From G965227875 sp965227875 (GTDB taxonomy: Bacteria > Pseudomonadota > Alphaproteobacteria > Rhizobiales > JAJFHC01): a DNA stretch of 64,000 nt. A program made the position numbers and the translations under genes. Numbering within the stretch: the first letter of the stretch is position 1; every line of letters begins with the position of its first letter. Positions 7,794-16,316 of this stretch are shown here, piece after piece. The stretch lies in the NCBI GenBank assembly GCA_965227875.1, contig OZ245783.1, positions 4,278,001 through 4,342,000 on the forward strand. The letters run 5' to 3'. Under the pieces are notes generated by a model. It ran no database searches and was not told where the DNA came from. It worked only from the letters and a program-made list of their open reading frames with translations.

Positions 7794-10700
7794 ATGACCG
7801 ACCACATCTCATCGTCAACGCCGCTTCTCCGGGAAAGCCTCACGGACTCCTCGGAAGACTCGTCCTCCGATCTTAATCCGCTACGAGTCTCGCGTGACAC
7901 CGTGGACGTCATGGAGGGAGTTGAGCCCCGGGCCTTTCCGCCCCATGCCCATCGCGGCGCACCGGCGGATACGCGCGCGCCGTCGCTCGGCGGGCGGGAG
8001 GTCCGTCCAGATCACAGCCTGACGATGGACATCACGGGGAAACACGAGCGGATCCTCGACAATCTTCCCGCCGCGGTCAGCGACAAGCTGGACGACCGGC
8101 TGGCGGACATGGACGAAACCGGCAAGCGGAGCGTCAAGTCGGCGCTCCATTTCTCCCTTTTTTCCCTGGGCAAGTCCGACAAGGAGTCGCGTCTCCAGAT
8201 CAGGACGTTGCTCGCCAACTTCATCGGTGAAGGCGGGAGCGTCGAGGACGCTGCACGTGCCAAGTCATATCTGAAGACCCTGACCCCGGAGCAGATGACC
8301 GCGCTCTTCGGGGAGCGCGACGGCATGACATTGACGGACTCGAAGATCGCGTCGGTCGCCATCAAGTACATCGCGGAGGGTGGCAAGGCACAGGACGCCA
8401 AGGCGCTGATGGACGTGATGTCGACGCTCGATGCGGAAACGCTTTCCGGATATCACGATGCGGTCATGGACGGTGGTTCGGTGCGCCAGGAGACCGTCAG
8501 GCTTCTTGCCGGCCTGCCGCTGGCCCAGCGCCTGGAATTCTTCGAAACGGATGCCGCCAGCGGCCGGGTGTTCCAGGGGATTGCCCATACCGAAGGCAAG
8601 GCCGATCCGGGAGTCGCCGGCGCCGCGAAGACGATCCGCGGCACGGTGGCGCTTGTGGAGGCGAAGGCACGTTTCGATGTCGCCGATCCGTCCGGAAAGG
8701 CATCCACGATTCTTGTGGAAATGGTCACGTCGATGCAGGAAGCGGGGATATCGGAAGCCAAGATCGCCGATTTTGCCGAGCATCTGTCGTTCAACCAGCT
8801 CATCGGCAACGACACCATGCCGGACCCGAGTGTCGACGGCTGGGAACAGGATCTGAGATCCGACCTGATGCTCAGGTTCCAGGCGCAGGGCAACCTGACC
8901 GCCGAAGAGCGCCTTGCGGTGTTCGAGAAGGGGTCCGAAGAACAGCAGACGCTTGATCTGGCCAAGGCCCTTCACGTTCGCGACGAAGGCTCCGTCCACA
9001 TCCTTCGGATGCTCAGGCCCCGCCTCGAAACTTGGGCGGCGACCGGAACGCTGGAGCAGAAGAAATTTGCCGACGTCGCCACGAAACTCGAGAGGAATGC
9101 CTACAGCACCGAGAAGTTCATCGAGAAACTCAAGGAAGGCAAGGACATAGGAACCATCGAGACGGAGCTCAAGTCGGACGCCGTGGAGGTTGCGACCGAG
9201 CTTTCCGAGAGGTTCAACGGGGCGTTCGACCGATTCAAGGACCGGTTGCGTTCGCGCATCGAAGTCCTGGAGGACAGGGCAGGACTGGACCAGACGACGC
9301 GAGACAAGCACGAACTCGAGGTGCTTAAGGCGTTTATCGCCGAACATGGTGAAAAGACGGACTTCACGCCCGAACAGATGGGCAAGCTCATCGACCGCTT
9401 CGGGATGTCGAGCATGTCCGTCATTGCCTTCCCCCAGCCCGATCCGACGAACGACAGCGATTTCTGGACCTCGCTCGGGGGAATAGAGAAATTCACCCAG
9501 TTCACCACCAATCTCGACATGATCGACAATCCCGAGAAGCTCAAGGAGAGCCTGACGGGTTTCGCCACGGTCATGCCGACCGCAGGCAAGGACCTCGAGG
9601 CCTTTCACTGCATCGATTCCACGGTGTCGGAGCTCGTCAGCGTGGCGACGGAAATCCGCACCAAGGACCCGACGTTCAGCCTCGAGGACAATCCGATCAT
9701 CATCATCGACCAGAGCGACGGCGACGGGACCAGCGAGAGCCGCCGGGCGTTATGGGAGAAGAACGACGCCTATCTGAAGCGGCTCGAGGAGAAGCACGGC
9801 AACCTCGGGTTGAAGATCGTGCACGTATCCATGCGCGATGTGGACCGGATGCTCGGAGACAGCGATGTCCGCAAACTCTTCGACACCACCGGGGAAAGCA
9901 TGGCCGGGTATGGCGGCGCGCGGAACCTCGCGTTCATGCTGGGGCCGGTGATCAAGGCGACGGTCAAGGCCGGTGACGATCTCGACACCATCACCCCGGA
10001 CACCATCCAGTCCAAGATCAAGGAGCATGCCCTGGGCGACGATGCGCCGACCATCCTCATGGGCGACGATACCGACTACATGCGGCCCGGTGCGATGTTC
10101 TCCAAACTGGGAGTCGTCTACAACCATCAGGACGAGTATTTCTCCTGCGTCAGCCGCCGGGACGGGCGCGACACGACTTCCGTTTCACCGGGGTACGTCA
10201 AGGTGCATACATCCGGTGAGGACCCGGTCGGGGCCATGAAACGCGATGCATTCGCCAACTCCGGCTGGGACGACAAGCTGCGGACGCCCGGGATGGGCAC
10301 GCTGCTCGGCAAACCCCGCTTCTGCTTCGATGTGCCGACGGGCGCGGAGGAAGGTCACCACAAGGCGATCTTTACCTACACGGATGACTTTTCCCGCGTG
10401 TCGCACCTTTCGGGCGATCGCATGGGCACCCTCGCGGGACAGGTGCGCGGATATTTTTCCTATTCCGCCTCCACCGCCTTCTTCAAGGGTATCGCACAGG
10501 GTGCGAGTTCGCCCTGGAACGGGGTGCAGAATACGGCGCGGATGGAAGGAGAGGGCGGCTACTCGTCGCTCGGCGACGTGTTCGACGCCGCGAAGGATCC
10601 GGAATCGACGCGCGAACGGCAGTCGCTGACCCTCGGGAAATTCGCCAAGCACCTCATGACGTCCTCTGAGGGCATCTACAGTGATGTGTCGGGTCATGGT

Positions 10701-11096
10701 AGGCGCATAGACGATTATCTTGCGGAGCACCCCGAACTCGATCCGGAAACGCGCGAGGAATTCCTCGGCGTCAAGGCCGCATTCGAGGACTTCGACGCGC
10801 AGTCGCAGATCTTGCGCAAGTATGGCGACGCGCTGCTCGACCAGCTGATGCCGGGCTGGAAGGACGTCGACTTCAGCGACTTTGGCCAGGAGACCCGTTT
10901 TCAGGAACTCCTCCAGGAGAAGATCGAGCGTGGCGTGGTAGACGTCGGAGAGGCGTTGAGAACCGCTAGGGAAAGTCTCGAGGATGATGGCGTGACGCTG
11001 TCGCAGTCGGAAAACCGGATCGTTCGGGATGCGGTGCTCGTGATCGAATCCCTTGCCGGCGGCTTTTCCAGGCTCGCGGGCGTCGTCACCGCGTAA
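7794..11096 (+). CDS. Candidate T3SS effector with GT-A-like glycosyltransferase segment
   Basis: This 1100-residue protein starts at ATG with AAGGAG eight bases upstream. The first 40 residues are Ser/Thr-rich with no Sec signal or membrane helix, as expected of a type III substrate. Residues of about 80-620 look mostly alpha-helical and match no family I recognise. Residues of about 635-765 read like a GT-A glycosyltransferase core: IIIIDQSDGDGT (Asp639), then GYGGARNLAF (705-714) and MGDDTDYMRPG (756-766), a DxD-type metal/nucleotide-sugar site. The C-terminal 300 residues are unassigned. A chaperone gene lies just upstream. Secretion, translocation and enzyme activity are inferred; a non-secreted cytoplasmic glycosyltransferase cannot be excluded. 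Confidence 0.65.
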   Translation: MTDHISSSTPLLRESLTDSSEDSSSDLNPLRVSRDTVDVMEGVEPRAFPPHAHRGAPADTRAPSLGGREVRPDHSLTMDITGKHERILDNLPAAVSDKLDDRLADMDETGKRSVKSALHFSLFSLGKSDKESRLQIRTLLANFIGEGGSVEDAARAKSYLKTLTPEQMTALFGERDGMTLTDSKIASVAIKYIAEGGKAQDAKALMDVMSTLDAETLSGYHDAVMDGGSVRQETVRLLAGLPLAQRLEFFETDAASGRVFQGIAHTEGKADPGVAGAAKTIRGTVALVEAKARFDVADPSGKASTILVEMVTSMQEAGISEAKIADFAEHLSFNQLIGNDTMPDPSVDGWEQDLRSDLMLRFQAQGNLTAEERLAVFEKGSEEQQTLDLAKALHVRDEGSVHILRMLRPRLETWAATGTLEQKKFADVATKLERNAYSTEKFIEKLKEGKDIGTIETELKSDAVEVATELSERFNGAFDRFKDRLRSRIEVLEDRAGLDQTTRDKHELEVLKAFIAEHGEKTDFTPEQMGKLIDRFGMSSMSVIAFPQPDPTNDSDFWTSLGGIEKFTQFTTNLDMIDNPEKLKESLTGFATVMPTAGKDLEAFHCIDSTVSELVSVATEIRTKDPTFSLEDNPIIIIDQSDGDGTSESRRALWEKNDAYLKRLEEKHGNLGLKIVHVSMRDVDRMLGDSDVRKLFDTTGESMAGYGGARNLAFMLGPVIKATVKAGDDLDTITPDTIQSKIKEHALGDDAPTILMGDDTDYMRPGAMFSKLGVVYNHQDEYFSCVSRRDGRDTTSVSPGYVKVHTSGEDPVGAMKRDAFANSGWDDKLRTPGMGTLLGKPRFCFDVPTGAEEGHHKAIFTYTDDFSRVSHLSGDRMGTLAGQVRGYFSYSASTAFFKGIAQGASSPWNGVQNTARMEGEGGYSSLGDVFDAAKDPESTRERQSLTLGKFAKHLMTSSEGIYSDVSGHGRRIDDYLAEHPELDPETREEFLGVKAAFEDFDAQSQILRKYGDALLDQLMPGWKDVDFSDFGQETRFQELLQEKIERGVVDVGEALRTARESLEDDGVTLSQSENRIVRDAVLVIESLAGGFSRLAGVVTA

Positions 11097-11181
11097 CCGT
11101 CGGTCGATCACTCCAGCCATCAGGGCAATGACCGCGCCCGCACTCACCTATTTCCGAACGGGTGCATCAACCATCGATACG

Positions 11182-11214
11182 CATAGGTACAGTGACGATG
11201 TAAGTGTACCTATG
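11182..11214. terminator. Inverted repeat between convergent effector genes
   Basis: A perfect 10-bp stem (CATAGGTACA / TGTACCTATG) with a 13-nt loop lies in the 162-bp gap where the glycosyltransferase-like gene and the kinase gene converge. There is no run of T, so it is a weak terminator at best. A protein-binding dyad is the alternative. Confidence 0.4.
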
Positions 11215-11258
11215 TGTATGTCAAATGCGATCAGGTAGGCTTGCGGCCTCTGCGTTGC

Positions 11259-13226
11259 CTATTCCAGTTCAGGCGGCTGCAATTCGTCCGAAGCCGTCTT
11301 CATCCCGTCCACGTCGCCGGACATCACGGCCACGATCAGATCCCGGGCGGCTTGCGACCCGGTGCCCGGAAAACGCAGGGACTCGTGATCCATCACCTGG
11401 TCCAGTGAGGGTCGTCTCGTCGGGTCAGGGTGCATGAGGTCGTTGATGAGCGCGGACACCGCTCCGTCAAACGGGGTCGTGTAGAACGACCCTTCCTCGT
11501 CGCCGAGAGCCCTGTGTTCCGGATCCGAGCCGAACTCGACGATCCGCCTCTCGATCGTCGACATGAACGTCTCGTCGGCCATGAATTCCGGCTCGACGAA
11601 CAGGTTGAGCGCCGTCATGCCGAGGGCCCACGTGTCGCCGGTGCGTCCCAGGCTGATATCGGACAGCTTGCCGTCGATGGAGACGCTCATGATCCCCTTC
11701 ACGATATCGTCCCGGACCCTGGCCTGGCTCGAAGACAGCGGTGGTGCGTCCTCCGAGAGCCGCCCGAAGAACTGACGTTCGACCTCCTGGCGGACAAGGG
11801 AAACCTCTCCGCGCATCGGCGTGAATTTCAGGCGGGCGACATCCTCGGCCTCCGACTTGGCATACAGGATCTCCGGCGCCTGCCAGATCGGATTGTCGAT
11901 CTTGGTGGACGAGGACACGTTGTACGTGTCGTCCGTGATGGTCGTACCGAAGTCCGCGATCTTTGCGACGCCGCCGTCGCCGATGAACACGTTCGGCGGC
12001 TTGAAGTCGCGATGGATCGTGCCGCCGGCCTCGTGCATGTGCAGCATTCCGGCCGCCATGTCCTTCAGCAGCGTCATCTTGGCCGCATGGGCCGCTGTCG
12101 GGGAGACATGGCCGTCCTCGACCGCCTTGTCGAGCTTTCGGATCGCCTCCATGACGTCCTTGTGCGGCGCCAGTTCGGTCGCGATCGCGAGTGTGCCGTC
12201 CGGCATCCGGATCGCCCCGGAAAAGCCCAGGACGTTGTCGTGCCCATCCGCATATGCGGCCCGATGGGCCGGGATTTCCCGCGCGAAGTCCGCGAAAGTC
12301 TTGTCGTCGGCTGTATTCTGGATCTTGAGCGCGATCTCGCTGCCGTCCTCGGCCTCGTATCGGTAGGCGGTGCCGAAACCGCCTTCGCCGAGCTTCTCCT
12401 TGCGCTCGTATGTCTTTCCGCCGAGGGTGATCGTGCCATCCTCGTTCTGCCGGTCGGGCAACATGGTTTCCGCCGCGGCGTTATAGGCGTCATCGACGAA
12501 TTTGGCGATTTCCGCATCGGTCGGCCGGGGGGCGGCGTCTTTCAGGGTTTCGGCCAACCGGGCGGCGAGACCGGCCTTGAAGTCCTTGCCCAGCGACAGC
12601 GCGAACTTCTCCGCAGCATCCTTGCCGGGGTTCGCCGCCTTGTAATCGTCCGCCACGAGCTTGCCTGTGCGCTTTGCGAGCGCCGACAGACCGTCCGGTG
12701 TGGCGCGCGCGGTATCGTAGCCGTCCTTTACGGACGCGAGCGTGGTTTCCAGGTCGCCGAGGTCGTCGATGGACGGACCCTCCGCGGTGGGACGCTCGTC
12801 GAGCGCCTTGACGCTTTTTTCCGCCGCCATCGCCAGCAGTGTCACCTGGCCGGATTTCAGCGAGTGAGCCCCGTCGAAGGCGATCAGGGCCCGGATGCTG
12901 ATGAACATGTCCTTCGTCTTGTCCAGGCCGCTCTTGCCGGCACCGCTTTTTTCGGCGCTGTCGAGCGTGCTGTCCATGACCATGCTGACGGCTTCGCGCG
13001 CGAGGTCGCGCCGCTGTGCGGCCCGTCCGGAGATCCGGCTCCAAAGGCCGGAATCCCGTGTCGTCGAATAGAGCGTGATCGAGCCGTCCTCATTGCGCTT
13101 GGCGCGCAGCTTCGAGTCCTCGGAAGCGGTTTCGGTGAACTCCCGCAACTCTTCCGCGGTCGTTTCACTGTCGACCTTCAGCGTGTGGGTGCTGATCCCG
13201 GGGTTGACGTTGTTGGTTATGGCCAT
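11259..13226 (-). CDS. Candidate T3SS effector with eukaryotic-type Ser/Thr kinase domain
   Basis: This 655-residue protein starts at the ATG at 13226 (GGAG seven bases upstream), 13 bp after its chaperone gene. No Sec signal or membrane helix is present. Residues of about 1-260 are a helical, unassigned region. The kinase domain is complete: glycine loop LGEGGFG (279-285), ATP-binding Lys301 in IALKIQ, catalytic HRDFKPPN (405-412), DFG (425-427) and APE (450-452). A long insertion follows APE before a GDTWALGM segment, the usual DxWxxG helix. Lacking a receptor-like membrane segment and paired with a secretion chaperone, it is more likely exported than a PknB-type housekeeping kinase. Export and host target are inference. 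Confidence 0.82.
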   Translation of the reverse strand: MAITNNVNPGISTHTLKVDSETTAEELREFTETASEDSKLRAKRNEDGSITLYSTTRDSGLWSRISGRAAQRRDLAREAVSMVMDSTLDSAEKSGAGKSGLDKTKDMFISIRALIAFDGAHSLKSGQVTLLAMAAEKSVKALDERPTAEGPSIDDLGDLETTLASVKDGYDTARATPDGLSALAKRTGKLVADDYKAANPGKDAAEKFALSLGKDFKAGLAARLAETLKDAAPRPTDAEIAKFVDDAYNAAAETMLPDRQNEDGTITLGGKTYERKEKLGEGGFGTAYRYEAEDGSEIALKIQNTADDKTFADFAREIPAHRAAYADGHDNVLGFSGAIRMPDGTLAIATELAPHKDVMEAIRKLDKAVEDGHVSPTAAHAAKMTLLKDMAAGMLHMHEAGGTIHRDFKPPNVFIGDGGVAKIADFGTTITDDTYNVSSSTKIDNPIWQAPEILYAKSEAEDVARLKFTPMRGEVSLVRQEVERQFFGRLSEDAPPLSSSQARVRDDIVKGIMSVSIDGKLSDISLGRTGDTWALGMTALNLFVEPEFMADETFMSTIERRIVEFGSDPEHRALGDEEGSFYTTPFDGAVSALINDLMHPDPTRRPSLDQVMDHESLRFPGTGSQAARDLIVAVMSGDVDGMKTASDELQPPELE

Positions 13227-13239
13227 CCGTTTTCTCCGG

Positions 13240-13698
13240 TCAGACCCGAATGGTGTGCAGAAGGGAGTCGTCGGAGGCGCTTTGCCCGCTGCCACCCTTT
13301 TCGACGAACTCACGCCAGAGCCTCGCCTTCTGCGCGAAATTCGAAAGCACGCTCAGCAGGAGTTCCCCGGTCGTTTCCGATGCCGCGAGGTCCGCCATCA
13401 TCACGACGCCGCCACCCGGACCCGTCAGTCCCATGTAGACGCCACCGGTGTCGCGCCACATGGTCGAATACATCATCAGCGTCTCGCATACGGAAAGCCG
13501 GCGCTCGTCCGACGGTTCCCCGAGATAGGAAGACAGGACAAGCCGGTTCGAACCCGTGTCGAACTCGAGTTCGACGTCCAGATCGTCATTGTAGGTGACC
13601 ACCCAACCGTCATCGGCGATCTGGAGCACGGCGACGATCGTTTCGTCGGCGGGTGCGATTTCCTGCAGCATTGCCGAGACGGCTTCCAGAATGTTCAC
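13240..13698 (-). CDS. Type III secretion chaperone for the kinase
   Basis: This 152-residue acidic protein has a leading helix (ILEAVSAMLQEIAPA), strands (GWVVTYNDDLDVELEFD, NRLVLSSYLG), CETLMMYSTMWRDTGGVYMGL, a strand pair and a final helix (LLSVLSNFAQKARLWREFV). This is the CesT/SycE fold order. It ends in a Ser/Asp-rich tail with LLHTIRV, resembling the tails of the chaperones at 7228 and 15694. It lies directly ahead of the kinase gene on the same strand, so it is taken as that protein's dedicated chaperone. Identity to known chaperones is low by eye; the call rests on size, charge, pattern and position. Confidence 0.68.
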   Translation of the reverse strand: MNILEAVSAMLQEIAPADETIVAVLQIADDGWVVTYNDDLDVELEFDTGSNRLVLSSYLGEPSDERRLSVCETLMMYSTMWRDTGGVYMGLTGPGGGVVMMADLAASETTGELLLSVLSNFAQKARLWREFVEKGGSGQSASDDSLLHTIRV

Positions 13699-13744
13699 CT
13701 TCGTCTCCTTGTTCGCGTCACGACGGACCGGTCATTTCGTCTGC

Positions 13745-13760
13745 CGGGTCGGATGATACA
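13745..13760. promoter_or_regulatory. Weak copy of island operator
   Basis: The right half (ATGATACA) is identical to that of the sites at 18984 and 26690, but the left half is not conserved. It lies 47 bp ahead of the kinase chaperone gene. Confidence 0.3.
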
Positions 13761-13958
13761 TCGCAATCCCTAACTGAAAAGGTGTCGTTTGGGAAAAGCG
13801 GGCGGCCGAAGTTGCGCGTTTCATTGGAGTATCGGTTCCGAGGTTCCTCGATGGTGTCACAATCGATACACTTGAATCCCGAAATCCGGATCTCGGCAGA
13901 AGACCGTGACAGGTAAAATCGGCCTGTATACCTCGCAAGACAGGGAAAACGGGTTTCC

Positions 13959-13974
13959 TGTGCCGTATGGCACA
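13959..13974. promoter_or_regulatory. Island operator, TGTGC-N6-GCACA dyad
   Basis: The site reads TGTGCCGTATGGCACA, a 5-6-5 dyad of the layout used by Crp/Fnr-family proteins. It matches the sites at 18984 (13 of 16 positions) and 26690. It lies 112 bp ahead of the 519-residue cargo gene. Binding by the Crp/Fnr protein encoded at 25575 is inferred. Confidence 0.5.
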
Positions 13975-14085
13975 ATGAATTCGACCAACGATCGCCAAGT
14001 TTAAGCCTGCAACGGGCAGGCTATCGCGCCGCGCTCGAAAAGGAATACGACCCGCAAAACACGATCCGCGAAGAGGAGACGCAAA

Positions 14086-15645
14086 ATGGCAACCGTAGAT
14101 CAAGCTCAAACAGGTGTCATCGGCCAGCATCAGGGAGTCGACGTGCAGCCGGAAGTGGGCCAGATGGGCGACCACGAAGTTCGCCCTGGCCTGGGAACCC
14201 GCATCAAGGCGGCGTTCGTGGAATTCGGCACCAAGGTCGCCGACTTCTTCAAGGGTATCAAGACAAAGTACGACAACTGGCAGGAAGGCCGCGCCGTCGA
14301 TGCGGCGAGAACCGCGGCGACCGAAGCAGCCACCAGTGTGGCCGCGGATCTCGGGGCCGGACGGGTCACCGTGGATACCCTCAAGAATCTCGACGTCCTG
14401 CGCCAGAAGGCGGAGAGGGCGGGTGAGGACCCCGCCGCGATGTTCAAGACCGCGGTCGAGAGCTTGCCCGAGGACCAGAAGCAGACGGCGGTCCGCGCCA
14501 ACTTCGACGGCATGGCCATGGCGATGAAGGGCTCGGTGACCACGCGCTTGTCGGACATGGCGGAGCGGTGGGATGCGCTGCATGCCCTGGGTTTCAGTGA
14601 CACCAACGGTGATGACTGGCGTTCCGAGATCACCCGCCAGCACGGCGTGATCGACACGTTCATGGAAGGCATTTCCGGGGTTGCTTCGGACATCAAGAAT
14701 GAACGGAACAACCACATCGCCCGGATCCTCGACGGCGTCATCGACGTCGACATGGAAACCGGACACGTGGACAAGGTCTTCGACGACCAGACCGGTGTAC
14801 CGCGTTCGATCTCCGGTAGGTTGCCGGCACCACGCGAGGTGCACGGGCCGCAGCACACCTTCGGATCCGTCATCGAGGAAACCGGCAAGGGTTCCGTCGA
14901 CGAAATCACGGAATATGTCGAGGATAAGAGGCTGCGTGAAGGTTCCGGCATGGAGCCGGTCGCCAAGCCCACCGGCGTACACGAGGCAGGCGGCACCTAT
15001 GTCACGAGCAAGGCCGCCGGCGACTGGCACCGCATGAACATCATGCTGGAAGGTGAAACGGACACCGACGGGGAGACCTACTGCACACGGCTCGAGGGCG
15101 ATACGTCCGACATCCCGACCCGCCTGGCGCTGTCAGCCGACAAGATGACCCATCTGACGGGCAGCGAGAAGGCGACAACGGTGCTGTCGGGTGTCCTGCA
15201 CCAGTACCAGTTGCGGGAATTCGTCCATTACTTCGACGGAGAGGACGGGACGGTCGACCTGAAGCCAATCCCCGGCGGGTTCGAGCGGGCGATCGTGGAA
15301 CTGCCGGACGGCAACGTGCTCGAGTTCGACAACCCCGGCCAGATTGGCGACGCGACGCTGACGGTGAGCCGCCTGCCGAACGGCGACTACAAGATCCACG
15401 TCGAGTGGCAGTACCTGTCGACCCGTGTCGACAGGGACCGCGATCCGGAACTCGTCGATCCGGAAGACTCCGGCTACAGGCCGAATACGCAGGAAGAGTC
15501 GAGCCAGGTGCAGAAATGCCTGCTGGTCGACATGAGCGGTGACATCATCGTCAAGGGCGACGCCGCCCGCGAAGGCCGCCTGGAGATCGACCCTTCGACC
15601 GCACTGCGCCGGCACGTCACGGGCACCATCACGCTGGACGACTGA
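14086..15645 (+). CDS. Candidate T3SS cargo protein of unknown function
   Basis: This is a 519-residue acidic protein with a strong GAGGAG ribosome-binding site. No Sec signal is present. Around residues 39-60 there is an amphipathic segment (IKAAFVEFGTKVADFFKGI). A helical region follows to about residue 220. The C-terminal half (about 320-519) looks beta-rich, with runs such as YCTRLEGDTSDIPTRLALSA and DYKIHVEWQYLSTRVDRD. I recognise no enzyme motif or family. A CesT-like chaperone gene follows 48 bp downstream, which is the reason to call it a secreted substrate. It may be an effector or a structural export; the sequence does not decide. Confidence 0.55.
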   Translation: MATVDQAQTGVIGQHQGVDVQPEVGQMGDHEVRPGLGTRIKAAFVEFGTKVADFFKGIKTKYDNWQEGRAVDAARTAATEAATSVAADLGAGRVTVDTLKNLDVLRQKAERAGEDPAAMFKTAVESLPEDQKQTAVRANFDGMAMAMKGSVTTRLSDMAERWDALHALGFSDTNGDDWRSEITRQHGVIDTFMEGISGVASDIKNERNNHIARILDGVIDVDMETGHVDKVFDDQTGVPRSISGRLPAPREVHGPQHTFGSVIEETGKGSVDEITEYVEDKRLREGSGMEPVAKPTGVHEAGGTYVTSKAAGDWHRMNIMLEGETDTDGETYCTRLEGDTSDIPTRLALSADKMTHLTGSEKATTVLSGVLHQYQLREFVHYFDGEDGTVDLKPIPGGFERAIVELPDGNVLEFDNPGQIGDATLTVSRLPNGDYKIHVEWQYLSTRVDRDRDPELVDPEDSGYRPNTQEESSQVQKCLLVDMSGDIIVKGDAAREGRLEIDPSTALRRHVTGTITLDD

Positions 15646-15693
15646 GACCGGCAACCAATTGTAAACAGAAGTCGTAACTGAAAGGACAGACAC

Positions 15694-16146
15694 GTGCAGA
15701 ACAAGCAGGCACTTGAAGACTTCGGCAAGACCATTGGCCTCAATGGTCTTGCTTTCAACGGGGAGCAGATCTGCGAACTGACCGTAGACGGCGAGATCGA
15801 GATCTTCTTCCAGGGGGATCCGCTGGAAAGGTCCATGCAGATCAACGGGGTCATCGGTACGTCGCCCAGCGACACCCGGGTCATGTCGGCCCTCATGGCC
15901 GCGAATTTCGAACGCCAGGCCACGGGCGACGGAAGCCTCTCGGTCAACCCGATGACCCAGGAACTGACCCTGTCGAAAGTCGTGCAGAACGCGGCTCTGG
16001 GCAGTGAAGGGCTCGCCCCGGTCGTCCAGGACTTCGTCAAGTACGTGGCCTTCTGGAGAGACTACTACCCGAAAATGTCGCTCGACAATTCAGGTGCGGG
16101 CGACGTGGCCTCGAGCGACGAGGCCCACACCCTGATCCGCGGGTAG
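15694..16146 (+). CDS. CesT-like type III secretion chaperone
   Basis: This 150-residue acidic protein starts at GTG with AAAGGA upstream. Pattern: leading helix (ALEDFGKTIGLNGLAF), strands (ICELTVDGEIEIFFQGD, SMQINGVIG), a helix (TRVMSALMAANFERQATGDG), strands (LSVNPMTQELTLSKV) and a final helix (LAPVVQDFVKYVAFWRDYY), which is the class I chaperone order. The tail ends in AHTLIRG, similar to the ends of the chaperones at 7228 and 13240. It lies downstream of the 519-residue cargo gene on the same strand and is taken to serve that protein. A terminator hairpin follows. Confidence 0.7.
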   Translation: MQNKQALEDFGKTIGLNGLAFNGEQICELTVDGEIEIFFQGDPLERSMQINGVIGTSPSDTRVMSALMAANFERQATGDGSLSVNPMTQELTLSKVVQNAALGSEGLAPVVQDFVKYVAFWRDYYPKMSLDNSGAGDVASSDEAHTLIRG

Positions 16147-16172
16147 AAACACCCTCGAACTTCAGGCAACCC

Positions 16173-16200
16173 AACGCCGGCCGTGCAAGCGGCCGGCGTT
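16173..16200 (+). terminator. Hairpin after cargo/chaperone operon
   Basis: A perfect 11-bp GC-rich stem (AACGCCGGCCG with its complement) and 6-nt loop ending in GTTTCC lies 27 bp after the chaperone stop. It fits a factor-independent terminator with a short T run. Confidence 0.65.
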
Positions 16201-16316
16201 TCCTCATGCGCATCCGCCTTTTCCCCACCGCCATGCCCATCGGCTGGTCCCCGCATCCCGGACAAACCGGATCTCGCCGCACTCGCCCGCCACGCCCGAA
16301 CCCACATCCTCCGAAT

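Larger units (their letters stand above)
13699..14085. other. Divergent promoter region of kinase and 519-residue cargo operons
   Basis: These 387 bases hold no credible gene. They separate two divergent chaperone/effector operons. A clear 16-bp dyad lies at 13959-13974 and a weaker related site at 13745-13760. The region around 13760-13930 is otherwise featureless to me. Confidence 0.5.
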
